From contig DBTY01000041.1 of the NCBI GenBank assembly GCA_002307295.1, forward strand, positions 1 through 24,121: DNA of 24,121 nt, read 5' to 3'. Under the pieces are notes generated by a model, which was not told where the DNA came from, did no database searches, and was given only the letters and a program-made list of their open reading frames with translations. The DNA comes from Ignavibacteriales bacterium UBA1304. GTDB lineage: Bacteria; Bacteroidota; Ignavibacteria; Ignavibacteriales; Ignavibacteriaceae. A program made the position numbers and the translations under genes. Within the stretch, counting starts at the first letter, position 1. Every line of letters begins with the position of its first letter. Shown one piece after another: positions 1 through 8,560 of the stretch.

Positions 1-89
1 TACACAAACTATTTTACACTCCCTTAATTTCATCATTCCAGGTTATTTAACACTTTCTAAACTTGGGAGATAATATCTAAAACGTTTAG

Positions 90-1157
90 CTAAAATTTAT
101 TTTTCTTCATTTCCTTTTTATAATTCTTTAACATTTTGCCAAACTCTTTATCCTTGCTTCTTCTCTCTGCAATTGTCGATTCGAAGTAAGCTTTTTCTTT
201 TTCCATTTTAAGATAATTCTGATATGAAGCTTTATCAATTTCTCCTTTTTCAACTGCATTAAGAACTGCGCAGCCGGATTCGTGCATATGAGTGCAATCT
301 TTATATTTGCAGTTTACTGAAAGACTGACAATCATATCAAATGTCATTTCAAGCCCATTGGCAGTATCGGCAATGCCTATCTCGCGCATACCGGGAGTAT
401 CAATCAGTATTCCCCCATCTTCAAGTATAATCAGCTCTCTATAGCTTGTAATGTGCCTTCCTTTGTTATTACTCGCGCTTATTGCATCTGTTTTCATTAT
501 AACTTTTCCGGCAAGATTATTTAACAGAGTTGATTTGCCTACGCCGGATGATCCAAGCATACAATAAGTTTTTCCTTTTTCTATAAAATGTTTTATCGCC
601 TCATATCCATTTCCTGTTTCGTTGCTTATTGCAATAACCGGAACGTTTTTTACACGCAAATTTATATCATTTAAAATCTCGCCAAGCCTTGCTTCATCAA
701 TTAAATCAATTTTGCTAAGTATTATTACTGGAGATACGCGAGAAGAGTTACAAATTGTTAAATACCGTTCGAGTCTGTTAATATTAAAATCTCTGTCAAC
801 CGCTTGAACCAGAAAAGCGCAATCAATATTAGCGGCAATAATCTGAGACTCGCCGAATTGACCGACCGCCTGACGTTGAATAACAGAGGATCTTGGCAGT
901 ATTTTATGTATAATTGCAAAATCGGAATCATACGCCATAAGAGCGACCCAGTCACCAACAGCAGGATAATCTTCGCGGCTTTTTGCAGTAAAGCGCATAT
1001 TGCCCGTTATCTCCGCTTCATATTCATTTTCAGCCGTCTTTACAATATACCGTTCCTTATGCTCTGTAATAATTCTCCCAATTTCAAAATCGCCAAGAGT
1101 ATTATTAGCTCTGAATTCTTCAAGCTTTTCGTTATATCCTAAATCTTCTAATTTCAT
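90..1157 (-). CDS. rsgA: Ribosome biogenesis GTPase RsgA (YjeQ)
   Basis: RsgA is a circularly permuted GTPase that binds the 30S subunit late in its maturation. The 355-residue protein has the family's order. An N-terminal OB-fold comes first (about 20-90). The G motifs then appear in permuted order: G4 as SKID at 148-151, the G1 P-loop GSSGVGKST at 202-210, and G3 as DTPG at 253-256. A C-terminal zinc motif follows with C283, C288, H290 and C296. G4 reads SKID rather than the usual NKxD, a mild variation. The lysine-rich tail (about 335-355) could contact rRNA. The ATG start has no clear Shine-Dalgarno sequence, but the protein begins where the family usually does. It is separated from secG by 322 bases and a strong terminator, so it is probably its own unit. 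Identification is secure. Confidence 0.95.
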   Translation of the reverse strand: MKLEDLGYNEKLEEFRANNTLGDFEIGRIITEHKERYIVKTAENEYEAEITGNMRFTAKSREDYPAVGDWVALMAYDSDFAIIHKILPRSSVIQRQAVGQFGESQIIAANIDCAFLVQAVDRDFNINRLERYLTICNSSRVSPVIILSKIDLIDEARLGEILNDINLRVKNVPVIAISNETGNGYEAIKHFIEKGKTYCMLGSSGVGKSTLLNNLAGKVIMKTDAISASNNKGRHITSYRELIILEDGGILIDTPGMREIGIADTANGLEMTFDMIVSLSVNCKYKDCTHMHESGCAVLNAVEKGEIDKASYQNYLKMEKEKAYFESTIAERRSKDKEFGKMLKNYKKEMKKNKF

Positions 1158-1479
1158 TTTTTTGAGGGTTTTCTAAATCTGGGGCAAATGCCTATAATAT
1201 GCTCGTTATACTATGTATAGTTGATATTGAATTGAAAATTTGAAACGCGTTCAATACTATATCAGTCCTATAATTCAGCCTATTGAATTTAATTAATTAC
1301 TTAAAATTTAGGATAAAGAGATTAAAAATCCAAATAGTTTGATTATTAAGGCAAAATTCGCCGTCTTTAACTCTTTTAGTTTTCATAATGATTCAAAACA
1401 TTACTATAGCTAAAAAAAAACGGCTCGCTTCTTAATAATTAATTAAGAAATGAGCCGTTAAAAAACTTATGCAAGCAGC
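1158..1479. other. Intergenic region between rsgA and secG
   Basis: This AT-rich stretch has no convincing coding frame. It holds the secG terminator at its right end and presumably the rsgA promoter in its left part. A short near-palindrome centred on ACGCGT lies around 1240-1255. I could not pick a promoter with confidence. Confidence 0.6.
1412..1460 (-). terminator. Rho-independent terminator of secG
   Basis: On the minus strand the arm AACGGCTC (1452-1459) pairs with GAGCCGTT (1419-1426). Inside it ATTAAGAA-type arms (1442-1449 and 1429-1436) extend the stem. A run of about nine U residues follows (complement of 1412-1420). It starts about 20 bases past the secG stop codon. Confidence 0.85.
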
Positions 1480-1830
1480 TTATTTTGTTCTAGGAGCAGT
1501 CTGTTGAGCAGGAGCCTGCTGAACTGGAACTGAACCAGTCTGTGGAATTTTCTGCGTTCTCTGAATAATACTATCTCTTTGATCCGAAGTAGCTTTACCC
1601 GGCAAAAAGAAGAGATTAATAACAATAGCTAAAACGCCAAGAGATCCGGCAAGCCACCATGTAGCTTTGCTGAGGAAATCGCTTGTTCTTCTTGCTCCGA
1701 ACATTGAACTTGCTCCGCCGGCGCCGCCAAATGTTCCAGCTAAACCGCCGCCCTTGCTTGATTGAAGAAGCACAATAATGACTAGCAGAATTGCTATGAC
1801 CATCGATAATAATATTAATACAGAATACAT
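1480..1830 (-). CDS. secG: Protein translocase subunit SecG
   Basis: SecG is the small auxiliary subunit of the SecYEG inner-membrane channel. The 116-residue protein shows the family pattern. One membrane helix lies at about 2-22, followed by the conserved cytoplasmic loop rich in Gly and Ser (QSSKGGGLAGTFGGAGG) and a second helix at about 55-76. The C-terminal tail is Gln/Pro/Ala-rich and probably disordered, as in many Bacteroidota homologues. The start is fixed by a GAGGAG ribosome site six bases ahead of the ATG. Only 19 bases separate the gene from the 3' end of tRNA-Met on the same strand, so the two must share a transcript. A strong terminator follows. Confidence 0.95.
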   Translation of the reverse strand: MYSVLILLSMVIAILLVIIVLLQSSKGGGLAGTFGGAGGASSMFGARRTSDFLSKATWWLAGSLGVLAIVINLFFLPGKATSDQRDSIIQRTQKIPQTGSVPVQQAPAQQTAPRTK

Positions 1831-1849
1831 TTCATCTCCTCAAAATATT

Positions 1850-1926
1850 TGGTAGCGGGGGAGGGATTCGAACCCCCGACACATGGATTATGATTCCATT
1901 GCTCTAACCTGCTGAGCTACCCCGCC
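1850..1926 (-). tRNA. tRNA-Met (CAU), elongator type, CCA encoded
   Basis: The minus strand folds into a full cloverleaf. The acceptor arm is GGCGGGG with CCCCGCU (a G-U at pair 1-72), the D stem GCUC/GAGC, and the anticodon stem AUGGA/UCCAU with loop AUCAUAA. The T stem carries the UUCGAAU loop. The discriminator is A and CCA is encoded. It lacks the three G-C pairs of an initiator, so it is elongator Met. A CAU anticodon could also belong to the lysidine-modified tRNA-Ile2, which I cannot fully exclude by eye. Confidence 0.88.
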
Positions 1927-2008
1927 ACAATTTTAAATTCAGACCGTTAATATAACAACATTTTTTAAATTTTACAAATAACAAAACGTACCATTTATAA
2001 TATTTGTA

Positions 2009-2034
2009 ATAATATTTTATTAATCAAATATTAT
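2009..2034 (-). terminator. Possible AU-only hairpin after obg
   Basis: A perfect 9-bp inverted repeat, ATAATATTT and AAATATTAT with an 8-base loop, lies about 45 bases past the obg stop codon. It contains only A-T pairs and has no U tract, so it is a weak terminator candidate at best. Confidence 0.3.
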
Positions 2035-2080
2035 ATAAGCTGGTTTTTTAGTAAATATTTTCTTTTTGCAAAATACAGCC

Positions 2081-3127
2081 TTAACTGATTGAAAAAGGCT
2101 TCTCTTCTTTTGGAGCGTTCTGAGCCGCTATAGCCGCGTCGGTTTCGGCAATTTCTTTCCATAAATAATCAAGCAGCTCTGGTATTCCATAGTTTGTAGC
2201 TGAAGAAAACACCAGCGTTGGAGAATCGGCGTTTCTGATTTTCTTTTTAGCAAGTTTTTTCAGCTCTTTTTCTTCAACTAAATCCGCCTTTGAAAAGCTT
2301 ACTATTTTTTTCTTTTCTGCAAGCTTAGGACTATATTTTTTTAGCTCATTTAACAACACTTTAAAATCTCTTTGGTAATCATCCGAAGTAATATCAATAA
2401 GGAACAATAAAATTTTCGTCCTTTCAATATGCCGTAAGAACTGTATTCCCAGCCCCTTCCCGTCCGAAGCTCCCTCAATAATTCCGGGGATATCTGCAAC
2501 GGTAAACGACTTATATTCTTTATATTTTACTATGCCAAGATTAGGTTCTAACGTAGTAAAAGGATAATCGGCAATTTTCGGTTTTGCGGAAGAAATTGTA
2601 GAAATAAGAGTCGACTTTCCCGCATTAGGGAAACCAACAAGACCTATATCTGCAATAAGCTTTAGTTCAAAAATAACGTTTCTTTCTTCTCCGGGTTTGC
2701 CTGGTTCTGCAAACCGGGGAGTCTGATTAGTAGGCGTGGCGAAGTTGCTGTTCCCTTTGCCTCCCTTGCCTCCTTTAGCGGCCACTACGCGCTTGTTATC
2801 GGCGTCTAAATCAAAAAGGACGTCTCCAGTTTCAGCGTCTTTTACAGTAGTGCCAATAGGCACTTTAATTATTATATCTTCCCCGCTCCGGCCGTCCATC
2901 AAAGAGCGCGCGCCTGCTTTGCCGTCTTCCGCGCAAAACTTCTTTTTATAGTTAAAATCTATAAGAGTAGACAAATCGTGATGAGCTTCAATTACAACAT
3001 TTCCGCCATACCCGCCGTTGCCGCCTGAAGGTCCTCCTTTAGGGACATACTTTTCTCTTCTGAAAGTAACCGCGCCGTCTCCGCCGTCTCCGGCTTTTAG
3101 AAATATCTTCGCATAATCTATAAACAT
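2081..3127 (-). CDS. obg: GTPase Obg (CgtA/ObgE)
   Basis: Obg is an essential GTPase linked to 50S ribosome assembly and the stringent response. The 348-residue protein has the glycine-rich Obg fold (about 1-158, with GDGGDG and GGxGG repeats) and then a standard G domain. The P-loop GFPNAGKST is at 165-173, followed by the TTLEPNLG switch region. G3 is DIPG at 212-215, G4 is SKAD at 279-282 and G5 is SSA at 308-310. The tail after about 330 is short, and the C-terminal OCT domain of some Firmicutes is absent. The ATG lies only six bases after the stop of the acidic protein gene, so translation is probably coupled. As in rsgA, G4 has Ser in place of the usual Asn. Confidence 0.95.
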   Translation of the reverse strand: MFIDYAKIFLKAGDGGDGAVTFRREKYVPKGGPSGGNGGYGGNVVIEAHHDLSTLIDFNYKKKFCAEDGKAGARSLMDGRSGEDIIIKVPIGTTVKDAETGDVLFDLDADNKRVVAAKGGKGGKGNSNFATPTNQTPRFAEPGKPGEERNVIFELKLIADIGLVGFPNAGKSTLISTISSAKPKIADYPFTTLEPNLGIVKYKEYKSFTVADIPGIIEGASDGKGLGIQFLRHIERTKILLFLIDITSDDYQRDFKVLLNELKKYSPKLAEKKKIVSFSKADLVEEKELKKLAKKKIRNADSPTLVFSSATNYGIPELLDYLWKEIAETDAAIAAQNAPKEEKPFSIS

Positions 3128-3133
3128 ATTTAC

Positions 3134-5116
3134 CTAAGTGTTAAAAAAATCAATGACTATTTTTGTTAGTTTTGCAGCGTCCCTTGAATCTGGATTTACA
3201 TCGTTTGAAGCAAAAACTATTTTTAGCAAATCGGCCGCCTCATTATAGGTCTTACAATCCGATATTTTACCAAGCGTAATAATAAAGTTCACATTATCTT
3301 TTTTGAAAACGCCCGATATTATTTTCGACGCGTCCTTATCCGAAATCAGCATTGTAATATCTTTTTTAAATTCAGCGGCAGGCTCTGGCGTTTCTTCTGT
3401 TTTTTCTTCTTCTGCCTCTTCTTTTTCAATGCTGGTATCTTCTATTACCGTTTCGTCTTCTTCCGTAATTCCGCTTACTAAATTTTCCATCTCTTCCTGT
3501 TTCTGTTCAGCCTCTTCAATTGCGCCAATCATATCTGGTTCAGCGGCTATATCAGCTTCTTCCAGTTTTTCAGTTTCATGTTCTGGAGTATTTGTTTCCG
3601 GTTCGCTTTCCTGATCGGCTACAGTCTCCGGCTCTTCTTCTACAAACTCGACTTCTGGTTCTTCGTCAGCCGTTTCGGGAATTGTCTCCTCAATTTCTTC
3701 TATAAGAGACATTATTTCTAATCCGGTTTGTTCCCTCTTTTCATCCTGAATTGTATTCTCTGGTTCAGTAATTTTAATTTCTTCTTCTATCGTTTTTTCC
3801 GGTTCTACGCTTTCTTCTTCTGGCGCCTGCTCTTCGTGGCTTTCAACAGCTTGTTCTACAGCCTTATCGTCTTCTTTTTTATCATTGCCTTTATTTTCAC
3901 GAGCAGAGACATACTCTTCCTTTTCTTCAAGATAGTCGAGGTACTCGTTAATTGCATCCTCATTGTTGGCAAAAATAAAGTTTTCAATTTTTTCTTCGTT
4001 ATTAAGCAGATGTCCGTTATCGTCATTACTCGATTCAGATTGTTCAGCTAAAGCGTCGTCAAAACCCGGGTCTTTTTCAATATTTGTTATGTCCCCTTCC
4101 TGCACTTCTATTTCCAATAGTTCAGTTTTTTCTTCGGCATTTGGTTTCGTATCTTCAATTGCCGTCTGCAATGTGTTTTCGCTATCGTCAGGTTCCAGTA
4201 AAATATCAGGTTCTGGCTTTGCGTCTTCTGGCCTAGTATTATCTTCCTTTATAGTATCGTCTTTATCAGAAACTTCTTCAAACAAATCTATTTGCTCAAT
4301 TTTGGGCTCTTCATCAACAACAGCAGGTTTTTTAGGCTCAAGAATGATTTGTTTTTCCAAAGGAGCAGTTGAGAAAAGTATTTTCCTGATATCCTCAACG
4401 TCATAGCTCGATTTAGGTTCAAGAGGCATAGCCCGTTTTAGCCTAAAGAGATAATCGCTTAAATCTTTTTCCTTCAGAAAACCTTCAACGGCAGAAAGCA
4501 ATACTTTCTTTTTAGAAACTCCGCCAATGTTAAAAAAGTCGGTTAGCGCAATAAGTAGATTATCTATAAATTGTTTGGGCTGAGTATTATAAATTTCTTT
4601 ATCTATCTTATCAAAAACAGTTTCAAATTCTTCGCGCGATATTGTAAGCGACTGCTTTTTTTTAAGATAAGCGTTAAAAATATTTTTTATAAAATCGAAA
4701 TAATACACGTAATCAAGCGCATACTTTACTTCGTCTATGCTTTTAGAATCGCTGTTTTCAAAAACTAACTTTGTAAGCGTCCATTTAGGATGCATCAAAA
4801 AATTAGCGTTAAACGCAGCGGCCTGCGCTACAAGGTTTTTTACGTCTTCAAAAGAAAGAGCTTTGTTTTTTTTAACCTCGTCGCTTATCAGGTTAAAAAG
4901 TCTTGTTATTTCTGCGCCGGAATAATCGAAAGCAGATTGCCTGAGCAGTCTTTTTCTGTCTTCATAAATTAAGAAATCCAAATGTGCGGAAATATATTGC
5001 AATACCGAGGGATGAATATCGGAAGCTCTAAGTTTATCAAACGAAAAGAATGATCCTAAATTTTTAATCTTATTAAGATTAAAATCAGAAATGAAATTTA
5101 TTTCCTTCTCAAGCAT
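3134..5116 (-). CDS. Large acidic protein of unknown function, co-transcribed with obg
   Basis: I do not recognise this protein. I place the start at the ATG at 5116 (660 residues, MLEKEINF); a TTG four codons upstream is the alternative, and neither has a good ribosome site. Three parts can be seen. Residues 1 to about 255 are a charged, mostly helical, probably folded domain. Residues about 260-580 are extremely rich in Glu, Asp, Pro and Thr and almost certainly disordered. Residues about 585-660 form a small folded-looking tail (around ITMLISDKDASKIISGVF). There is no signal peptide or membrane segment, so it is likely cytoplasmic. Its stop lies six bases ahead of obg, which suggests co-expression and perhaps a role near ribosome assembly; that is inference only. 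Long plus-strand frames opposite the acidic part are an artefact of its codon bias. Confidence 0.85.
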   Translation of the reverse strand: MLEKEINFISDFNLNKIKNLGSFFSFDKLRASDIHPSVLQYISAHLDFLIYEDRKRLLRQSAFDYSGAEITRLFNLISDEVKKNKALSFEDVKNLVAQAAAFNANFLMHPKWTLTKLVFENSDSKSIDEVKYALDYVYYFDFIKNIFNAYLKKKQSLTISREEFETVFDKIDKEIYNTQPKQFIDNLLIALTDFFNIGGVSKKKVLLSAVEGFLKEKDLSDYLFRLKRAMPLEPKSSYDVEDIRKILFSTAPLEKQIILEPKKPAVVDEEPKIEQIDLFEEVSDKDDTIKEDNTRPEDAKPEPDILLEPDDSENTLQTAIEDTKPNAEEKTELLEIEVQEGDITNIEKDPGFDDALAEQSESSNDDNGHLLNNEEKIENFIFANNEDAINEYLDYLEEKEEYVSARENKGNDKKEDDKAVEQAVESHEEQAPEEESVEPEKTIEEEIKITEPENTIQDEKREQTGLEIMSLIEEIEETIPETADEEPEVEFVEEEPETVADQESEPETNTPEHETEKLEEADIAAEPDMIGAIEEAEQKQEEMENLVSGITEEDETVIEDTSIEKEEAEEEKTEETPEPAAEFKKDITMLISDKDASKIISGVFKKDNVNFIITLGKISDCKTYNEAADLLKIVFASNDVNPDSRDAAKLTKIVIDFFNT

Positions 5117-5153
5117 GTTAAATACCAAAAATAATTACATATTCTAAAATAGA

Positions 5154-5184
5154 AAATCCCGATTAAAAAAAATAATCGGGATTT
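5154..5184 (-). terminator. Hairpin after sdhB, probable terminator
   Basis: A perfect 12-bp inverted repeat, AAATCCCGATTA and TAATCGGGATTT with a 7-base loop, lies 29 bases past the sdhB stop. On the minus strand the loop itself is all U and a weak U-rich stretch follows. It separates the sdh operon from the acidic protein gene. Confidence 0.65.
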
Positions 5185-5213
5185 CAAGATTTTTTATAAC
5201 AAAAAGGAAAAAA

Positions 5214-5975
5214 TCAATTCGATTTGATAGAAGCGGAGAAATATTCTCTGTTCATTCTGGCAATATTCGAAATTGAAATTTTCTTAGGGCACTCGGCTTC
5301 GCATGCTCCGGTATTTGTGCAGCTTCCGAAACCTTCTTTATCCATTTGACTAACCATAGCAAGAACTCTCTGCTGCTTTTCAGCCTGTCCCTGCGGCAAA
5401 AGAGCCAACTGAGAAACCTTAGCGCTTACAAACAACATAGCCGAAGCGTTTTTACAAGCCGCTACGCAGGCTCCGCATCCTATACAAGCAGCCGCGTCCA
5501 TAGCAAGATCAGCTTTTTCTTTAGGTATTGGAATCAGGTTAGCGTCTGGAGTTCCGCCGGTATTTATAGAAACAAAACCGCCCGCCTGTAAAATTCTGTC
5601 AAATGCCGATCTATCGACAATAAGATCTTTTACAATTGAGAATGGTTTAGCGCGCCATGGTTCAATCCATATTGTTTCGCCATTTTTAAAATTTCTCATA
5701 TGAAGCTGGCAAACTGTTATGCCTGCCAATGGGCCGTGAGCTCTGCCGTTGATGTACAAACTGCAACATCCGCAGATGCCTTCGCGGCAATCGTGCTCAA
5801 AGGCTACTGGTTCTTCGTTTTTTCTTTCTAAGTCGTCATTAAGAATATCCAACATTTCAAGAAATGAAGCGTCAGTAGAGATATCTTTCAACTCATAAGT
5901 TTCAAATCTGCCTTTAGCGTCCTTGTTTGCCTGTTTCCAGACTTTCAAGGTTAAATTTAATTTATTTCCTTCCAT
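5214..5975 (-). CDS. sdhB: Succinate dehydrogenase/fumarate reductase iron-sulfur subunit
   Basis: SdhB carries electrons between the flavin of SdhA and the membrane quinone through three iron-sulfur clusters. In this 253-residue protein the plant-type 2Fe-2S ligands lie in CREGICGCC (C63, C68, C71) plus C89. The two ferredoxin-like motifs are CIGCGACVAAC (C164, C167, C170, C174) and C219, C225, C229 in CTNTGACEAECP. This spacing is that of the FrdB/SdhB family found with one-piece cytochrome subunits. The ATG overlaps the sdhA stop by one base (TAATG), with an AAAGGAG ribosome site inside the end of sdhA, so translation is coupled. It is the last gene of sdhCAB and a hairpin follows. Confidence 0.96.
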   Translation of the reverse strand: MEGNKLNLTLKVWKQANKDAKGRFETYELKDISTDASFLEMLDILNDDLERKNEEPVAFEHDCREGICGCCSLYINGRAHGPLAGITVCQLHMRNFKNGETIWIEPWRAKPFSIVKDLIVDRSAFDRILQAGGFVSINTGGTPDANLIPIPKEKADLAMDAAACIGCGACVAACKNASAMLFVSAKVSQLALLPQGQAEKQQRVLAMVSQMDKEGFGSCTNTGACEAECPKKISISNIARMNREYFSASIKSN

Positions 5976-7885
5976 TACTTATAACTCCTTTGAGTAGGGT
6001 GTACGAATTCAAAATCTAAGTCTTCTTTATGAAATTCCCATTCTCCCGGATTTTTATATTCCCAGGCAGAGACAAAGGTATAATTTTCATCATCCCTTTT
6101 GGCTTCGTTCTCTTCAGTCTGGTATTCTGCGCGGAAGTGACCGCCGCAGGATTCATTTCTGCTAAGAGCGTCTTTCGCCATCAATTCGCCAAGTTCAAGA
6201 TAGTCGGCCACTCTACCGGCTCTTTCAAGAGTCTGGTTCAAATCTTGCGCAGAACCTACTACGTTAACGTCTTTCCAGAATTCGGCTCTAAGTTCGGCTA
6301 TTTCTTTTATAGCTTTTTTCAAACCTTCTTCATTACGAGACATTCCAACGTTGTTCCACATTATTCTGCCAAGCACTTTATGGAAATCGTCTACAGTTCT
6401 CTTGCCTTTAATTGCAAGAAGTTTGCCGACTAATTCGTTAACTGATTTTTCTTCTTTAGCAAATTCCGGATGTTCTGTAGTAACTTTAGCTAATTTATTA
6501 GTAGCTAAATAATCGCCAAGAGTATAAGGGATTACGAAATAACCGTCTGCAAGTCCCTGCATCAATGCGCTTGCGCCAAGTCTGTTTGCGCCGTGATCAG
6601 AAAAGTTTGCTTCGCCCAAAGCGAATAAACCAGGTATAGTAGTCATAAGGTTGTAATCGACCCATAAGCCGCCCATTGTGTAATGAGGAGCCGGGAAAAT
6701 ACGCATTGGAACCTTATAAGGATTTTCTCCGGTTATTGTCTGGTACATATCAAACAGGTTGCCATATTTATCTTCAATCGCCTTCTGACCAAGTCTGCCG
6801 ATTGCTTCGGCAAAATCGAGATAAACGGCCATTTTTGTATCGCCAACGCCTTTGCCAGCGTCGCATTGTTCTTTAGCGTTTCTGGAAGCTACGTCGCGGG
6901 GAACAAGATTGCCAAATGAAGGATATTTTCTTTCTAAGAAATAATCTCTTTCGTTTTCTGGAATATCATTTGGAGCTCTGTTATCGCCGACTTTATTTGG
7001 CACCCAGATTCTTCCGTCGTTTCTTAAGCTTTCGCTCATTAAAGTTAATTTTGACTGATAATCTCCATGCACAGGAATACAGGTCGGGTGAATCTGAGTA
7101 TAACACGGATTTCCGAATAAAGCTCCTTTTCTGTGAGCTCTCCATATAGCCGTAGCGTTGGAGTTCATTGCGTTAGTTGAAAGATAAAATACGTTAGAGT
7201 ATCCGCCTGTAGCAAGTAAAACTGCGTCGCCGGAATATTTTTCAAGTTCGCCTGTCACTAAGTTTCTTACAATAATACCGCGGGCATGTCCGTCTACAAT
7301 AACAAGCTCGAGCATTTCTCTTCTGTAATATGTTTTAACTTTGCCCAAACCGATCTGACGGTTCAAAGCGCTGTATGCGCCAAGCAATAACTGCTGCCCC
7401 GTCTGGCCTCTGGCGTAAAAAGTTCTGGAAACCTGAGCTCCGCCAAAAGAACGGTTAGCAAGCAGACCGCCGTATTCGCGCGCAAAAGGAACGCCCTGAG
7501 CTACGCATTGATCGATAATGTTTCCGCTTACTTCTGCAAGACGGTAAACGTTAGCTTCGCGAGCTCTGTAGTCTCCCCCTTTAATGGTGTCATAAAATAA
7601 ACGATAATCGCTATCGCCGTCATTCTGATAATTTTTAGATGCGTTAATACCGCCCTGAGCCGCAATACTGTGAGCGCGGCGGGCGCTATCCTGATAGCAG
7701 AATACTGAAACATTATAGCCAAGTTCGGCTAATGACGCAGCTGCCGAAGCTCCGGCTAAACCGGTTCCTACTACCAATACGTTGTATTTTCTTTTATTTG
7801 CCGGATTAACCAATTTCATGTTGAACTTATGGTTAGTCCATTTATCTTTTAGCTCGCCGGCCGGGATTTTTGATTCTAATTTCAT
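5975..7885 (-). CDS. sdhA: Succinate dehydrogenase/fumarate reductase flavoprotein subunit
   Basis: SdhA holds covalent FAD and interconverts succinate and fumarate. The 636-residue protein has the dinucleotide-binding motif GTGLAGASAA at about 41-50 and the covalent-FAD segment HSIAAQGG with His72. It also has the active-site region with HPTCIP, VPRDVASR and HYTMGG, and the C-terminal FAD segment GANRLGASAL. The length matches the Bacteroidota/epsilon-type FrdA family rather than the shorter E. coli SdhA type. A GGAGGT ribosome site lying in the last codons of sdhC serves the ATG. Direction (succinate oxidation or fumarate reduction) cannot be read from sequence; with menaquinone, either is possible. 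Confidence 0.97.
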   Translation of the reverse strand: MKLESKIPAGELKDKWTNHKFNMKLVNPANKRKYNVLVVGTGLAGASAAASLAELGYNVSVFCYQDSARRAHSIAAQGGINASKNYQNDGDSDYRLFYDTIKGGDYRAREANVYRLAEVSGNIIDQCVAQGVPFAREYGGLLANRSFGGAQVSRTFYARGQTGQQLLLGAYSALNRQIGLGKVKTYYRREMLELVIVDGHARGIIVRNLVTGELEKYSGDAVLLATGGYSNVFYLSTNAMNSNATAIWRAHRKGALFGNPCYTQIHPTCIPVHGDYQSKLTLMSESLRNDGRIWVPNKVGDNRAPNDIPENERDYFLERKYPSFGNLVPRDVASRNAKEQCDAGKGVGDTKMAVYLDFAEAIGRLGQKAIEDKYGNLFDMYQTITGENPYKVPMRIFPAPHYTMGGLWVDYNLMTTIPGLFALGEANFSDHGANRLGASALMQGLADGYFVIPYTLGDYLATNKLAKVTTEHPEFAKEEKSVNELVGKLLAIKGKRTVDDFHKVLGRIMWNNVGMSRNEEGLKKAIKEIAELRAEFWKDVNVVGSAQDLNQTLERAGRVADYLELGELMAKDALSRNESCGGHFRAEYQTEENEAKRDDENYTFVSAWEYKNPGEWEFHKEDLDFEFVHPTQRSYK

Positions 7886-7888
7886 ATA

Positions 7889-8560
7889 TTATTTACCTCC
7901 GAAGAAAAAAAAGTATATTGGAAACGAAGCGAATGCCAATCCAATGAAAATCGCATATATCCGACCAACCCATAAAATTATAGGAGTGTATTTTTTATGA
8001 TTCAGACCAAGAGTCTGGAACGCGCTTTGAAATCCATGATATAAATGGAAACCTAACAGCGCCGCTCCTACTGCATACAATAGAGAATAGAGAGGTATCT
8101 GAAAGGTCGATACTACGATATCATATGGCGTAGTAGTATCTGTTACTCCGCCGAATTTAAATTCGTACCAGAAGTTTCTTAAGTGTATTACTAAGAATAT
8201 AAAAACTATGCTGGCCGAAACAAACATCGAGCGGGAAGCCAATGTGACCTGAGGAGCAGGTTTAGAAACTGCATACTTTTGAGATCCTCTTGCAGCCCAA
8301 TTTTGAAGTGTTAAACGAACTCCGTTGTAAATGTGGATAAGGAATGCCGCTACAAGAACTACTTCTATTACGAGTAATATTGCTCGAATCACTCCTCCTT
8401 CCAAAGTTTCAACGTATGCGTTAAAAGCCTCTTTTCCTACATAAAGAAATGTGTTGCCAAATACATGGACACATAAAAACGTTATTAAAAAAAGACCTGT
8501 TACCGCCATCAGCGCTTTTTTGCCAATAGCAGAATTTAGCGTTTTAGAAAGCCAACCCAT
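7889..8560 (-). CDS. sdhC: Succinate dehydrogenase cytochrome b subunit, five-helix type
   Basis: SdhC anchors the complex in the inner membrane and passes electrons between SdhB and quinone through b hemes. I chose the ATG at 8560 because AAGGAG lies eight bases ahead; a frame extending 28 codons further upstream has no ribosome site and adds a non-family extension. The 223-residue protein has five predicted helices, near 16-40, 59-81, 111-130, 157-179 and 194-219. Histidines H32, H76, H126 and H172/H175 lie within or at the ends of helices, as expected for a di-heme, single-anchor (type B) subunit. No sdhD gene follows, in keeping with that type. It is the first gene of sdhCAB. Confidence 0.95.
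   Translation of the reverse strand: MGWLSKTLNSAIGKKALMAVTGLFLITFLCVHVFGNTFLYVGKEAFNAYVETLEGGVIRAILLVIEVVLVAAFLIHIYNGVRLTLQNWAARGSQKYAVSKPAPQVTLASRSMFVSASIVFIFLVIHLRNFWYEFKFGGVTDTTTPYDIVVSTFQIPLYSLLYAVGAALLGFHLYHGFQSAFQTLGLNHKKYTPIILWVGRIYAIFIGLAFASFPIYFFFFGGK

Noticed and set aside
3303..4406. Several plus-strand frames opposite the acidic protein gene, rich in Ser, Phe and Val
   Set aside because: They are antisense reflections of Glu/Asp/Thr codons, have no ribosome sites and overlap one another; the minus-strand protein is the real gene.
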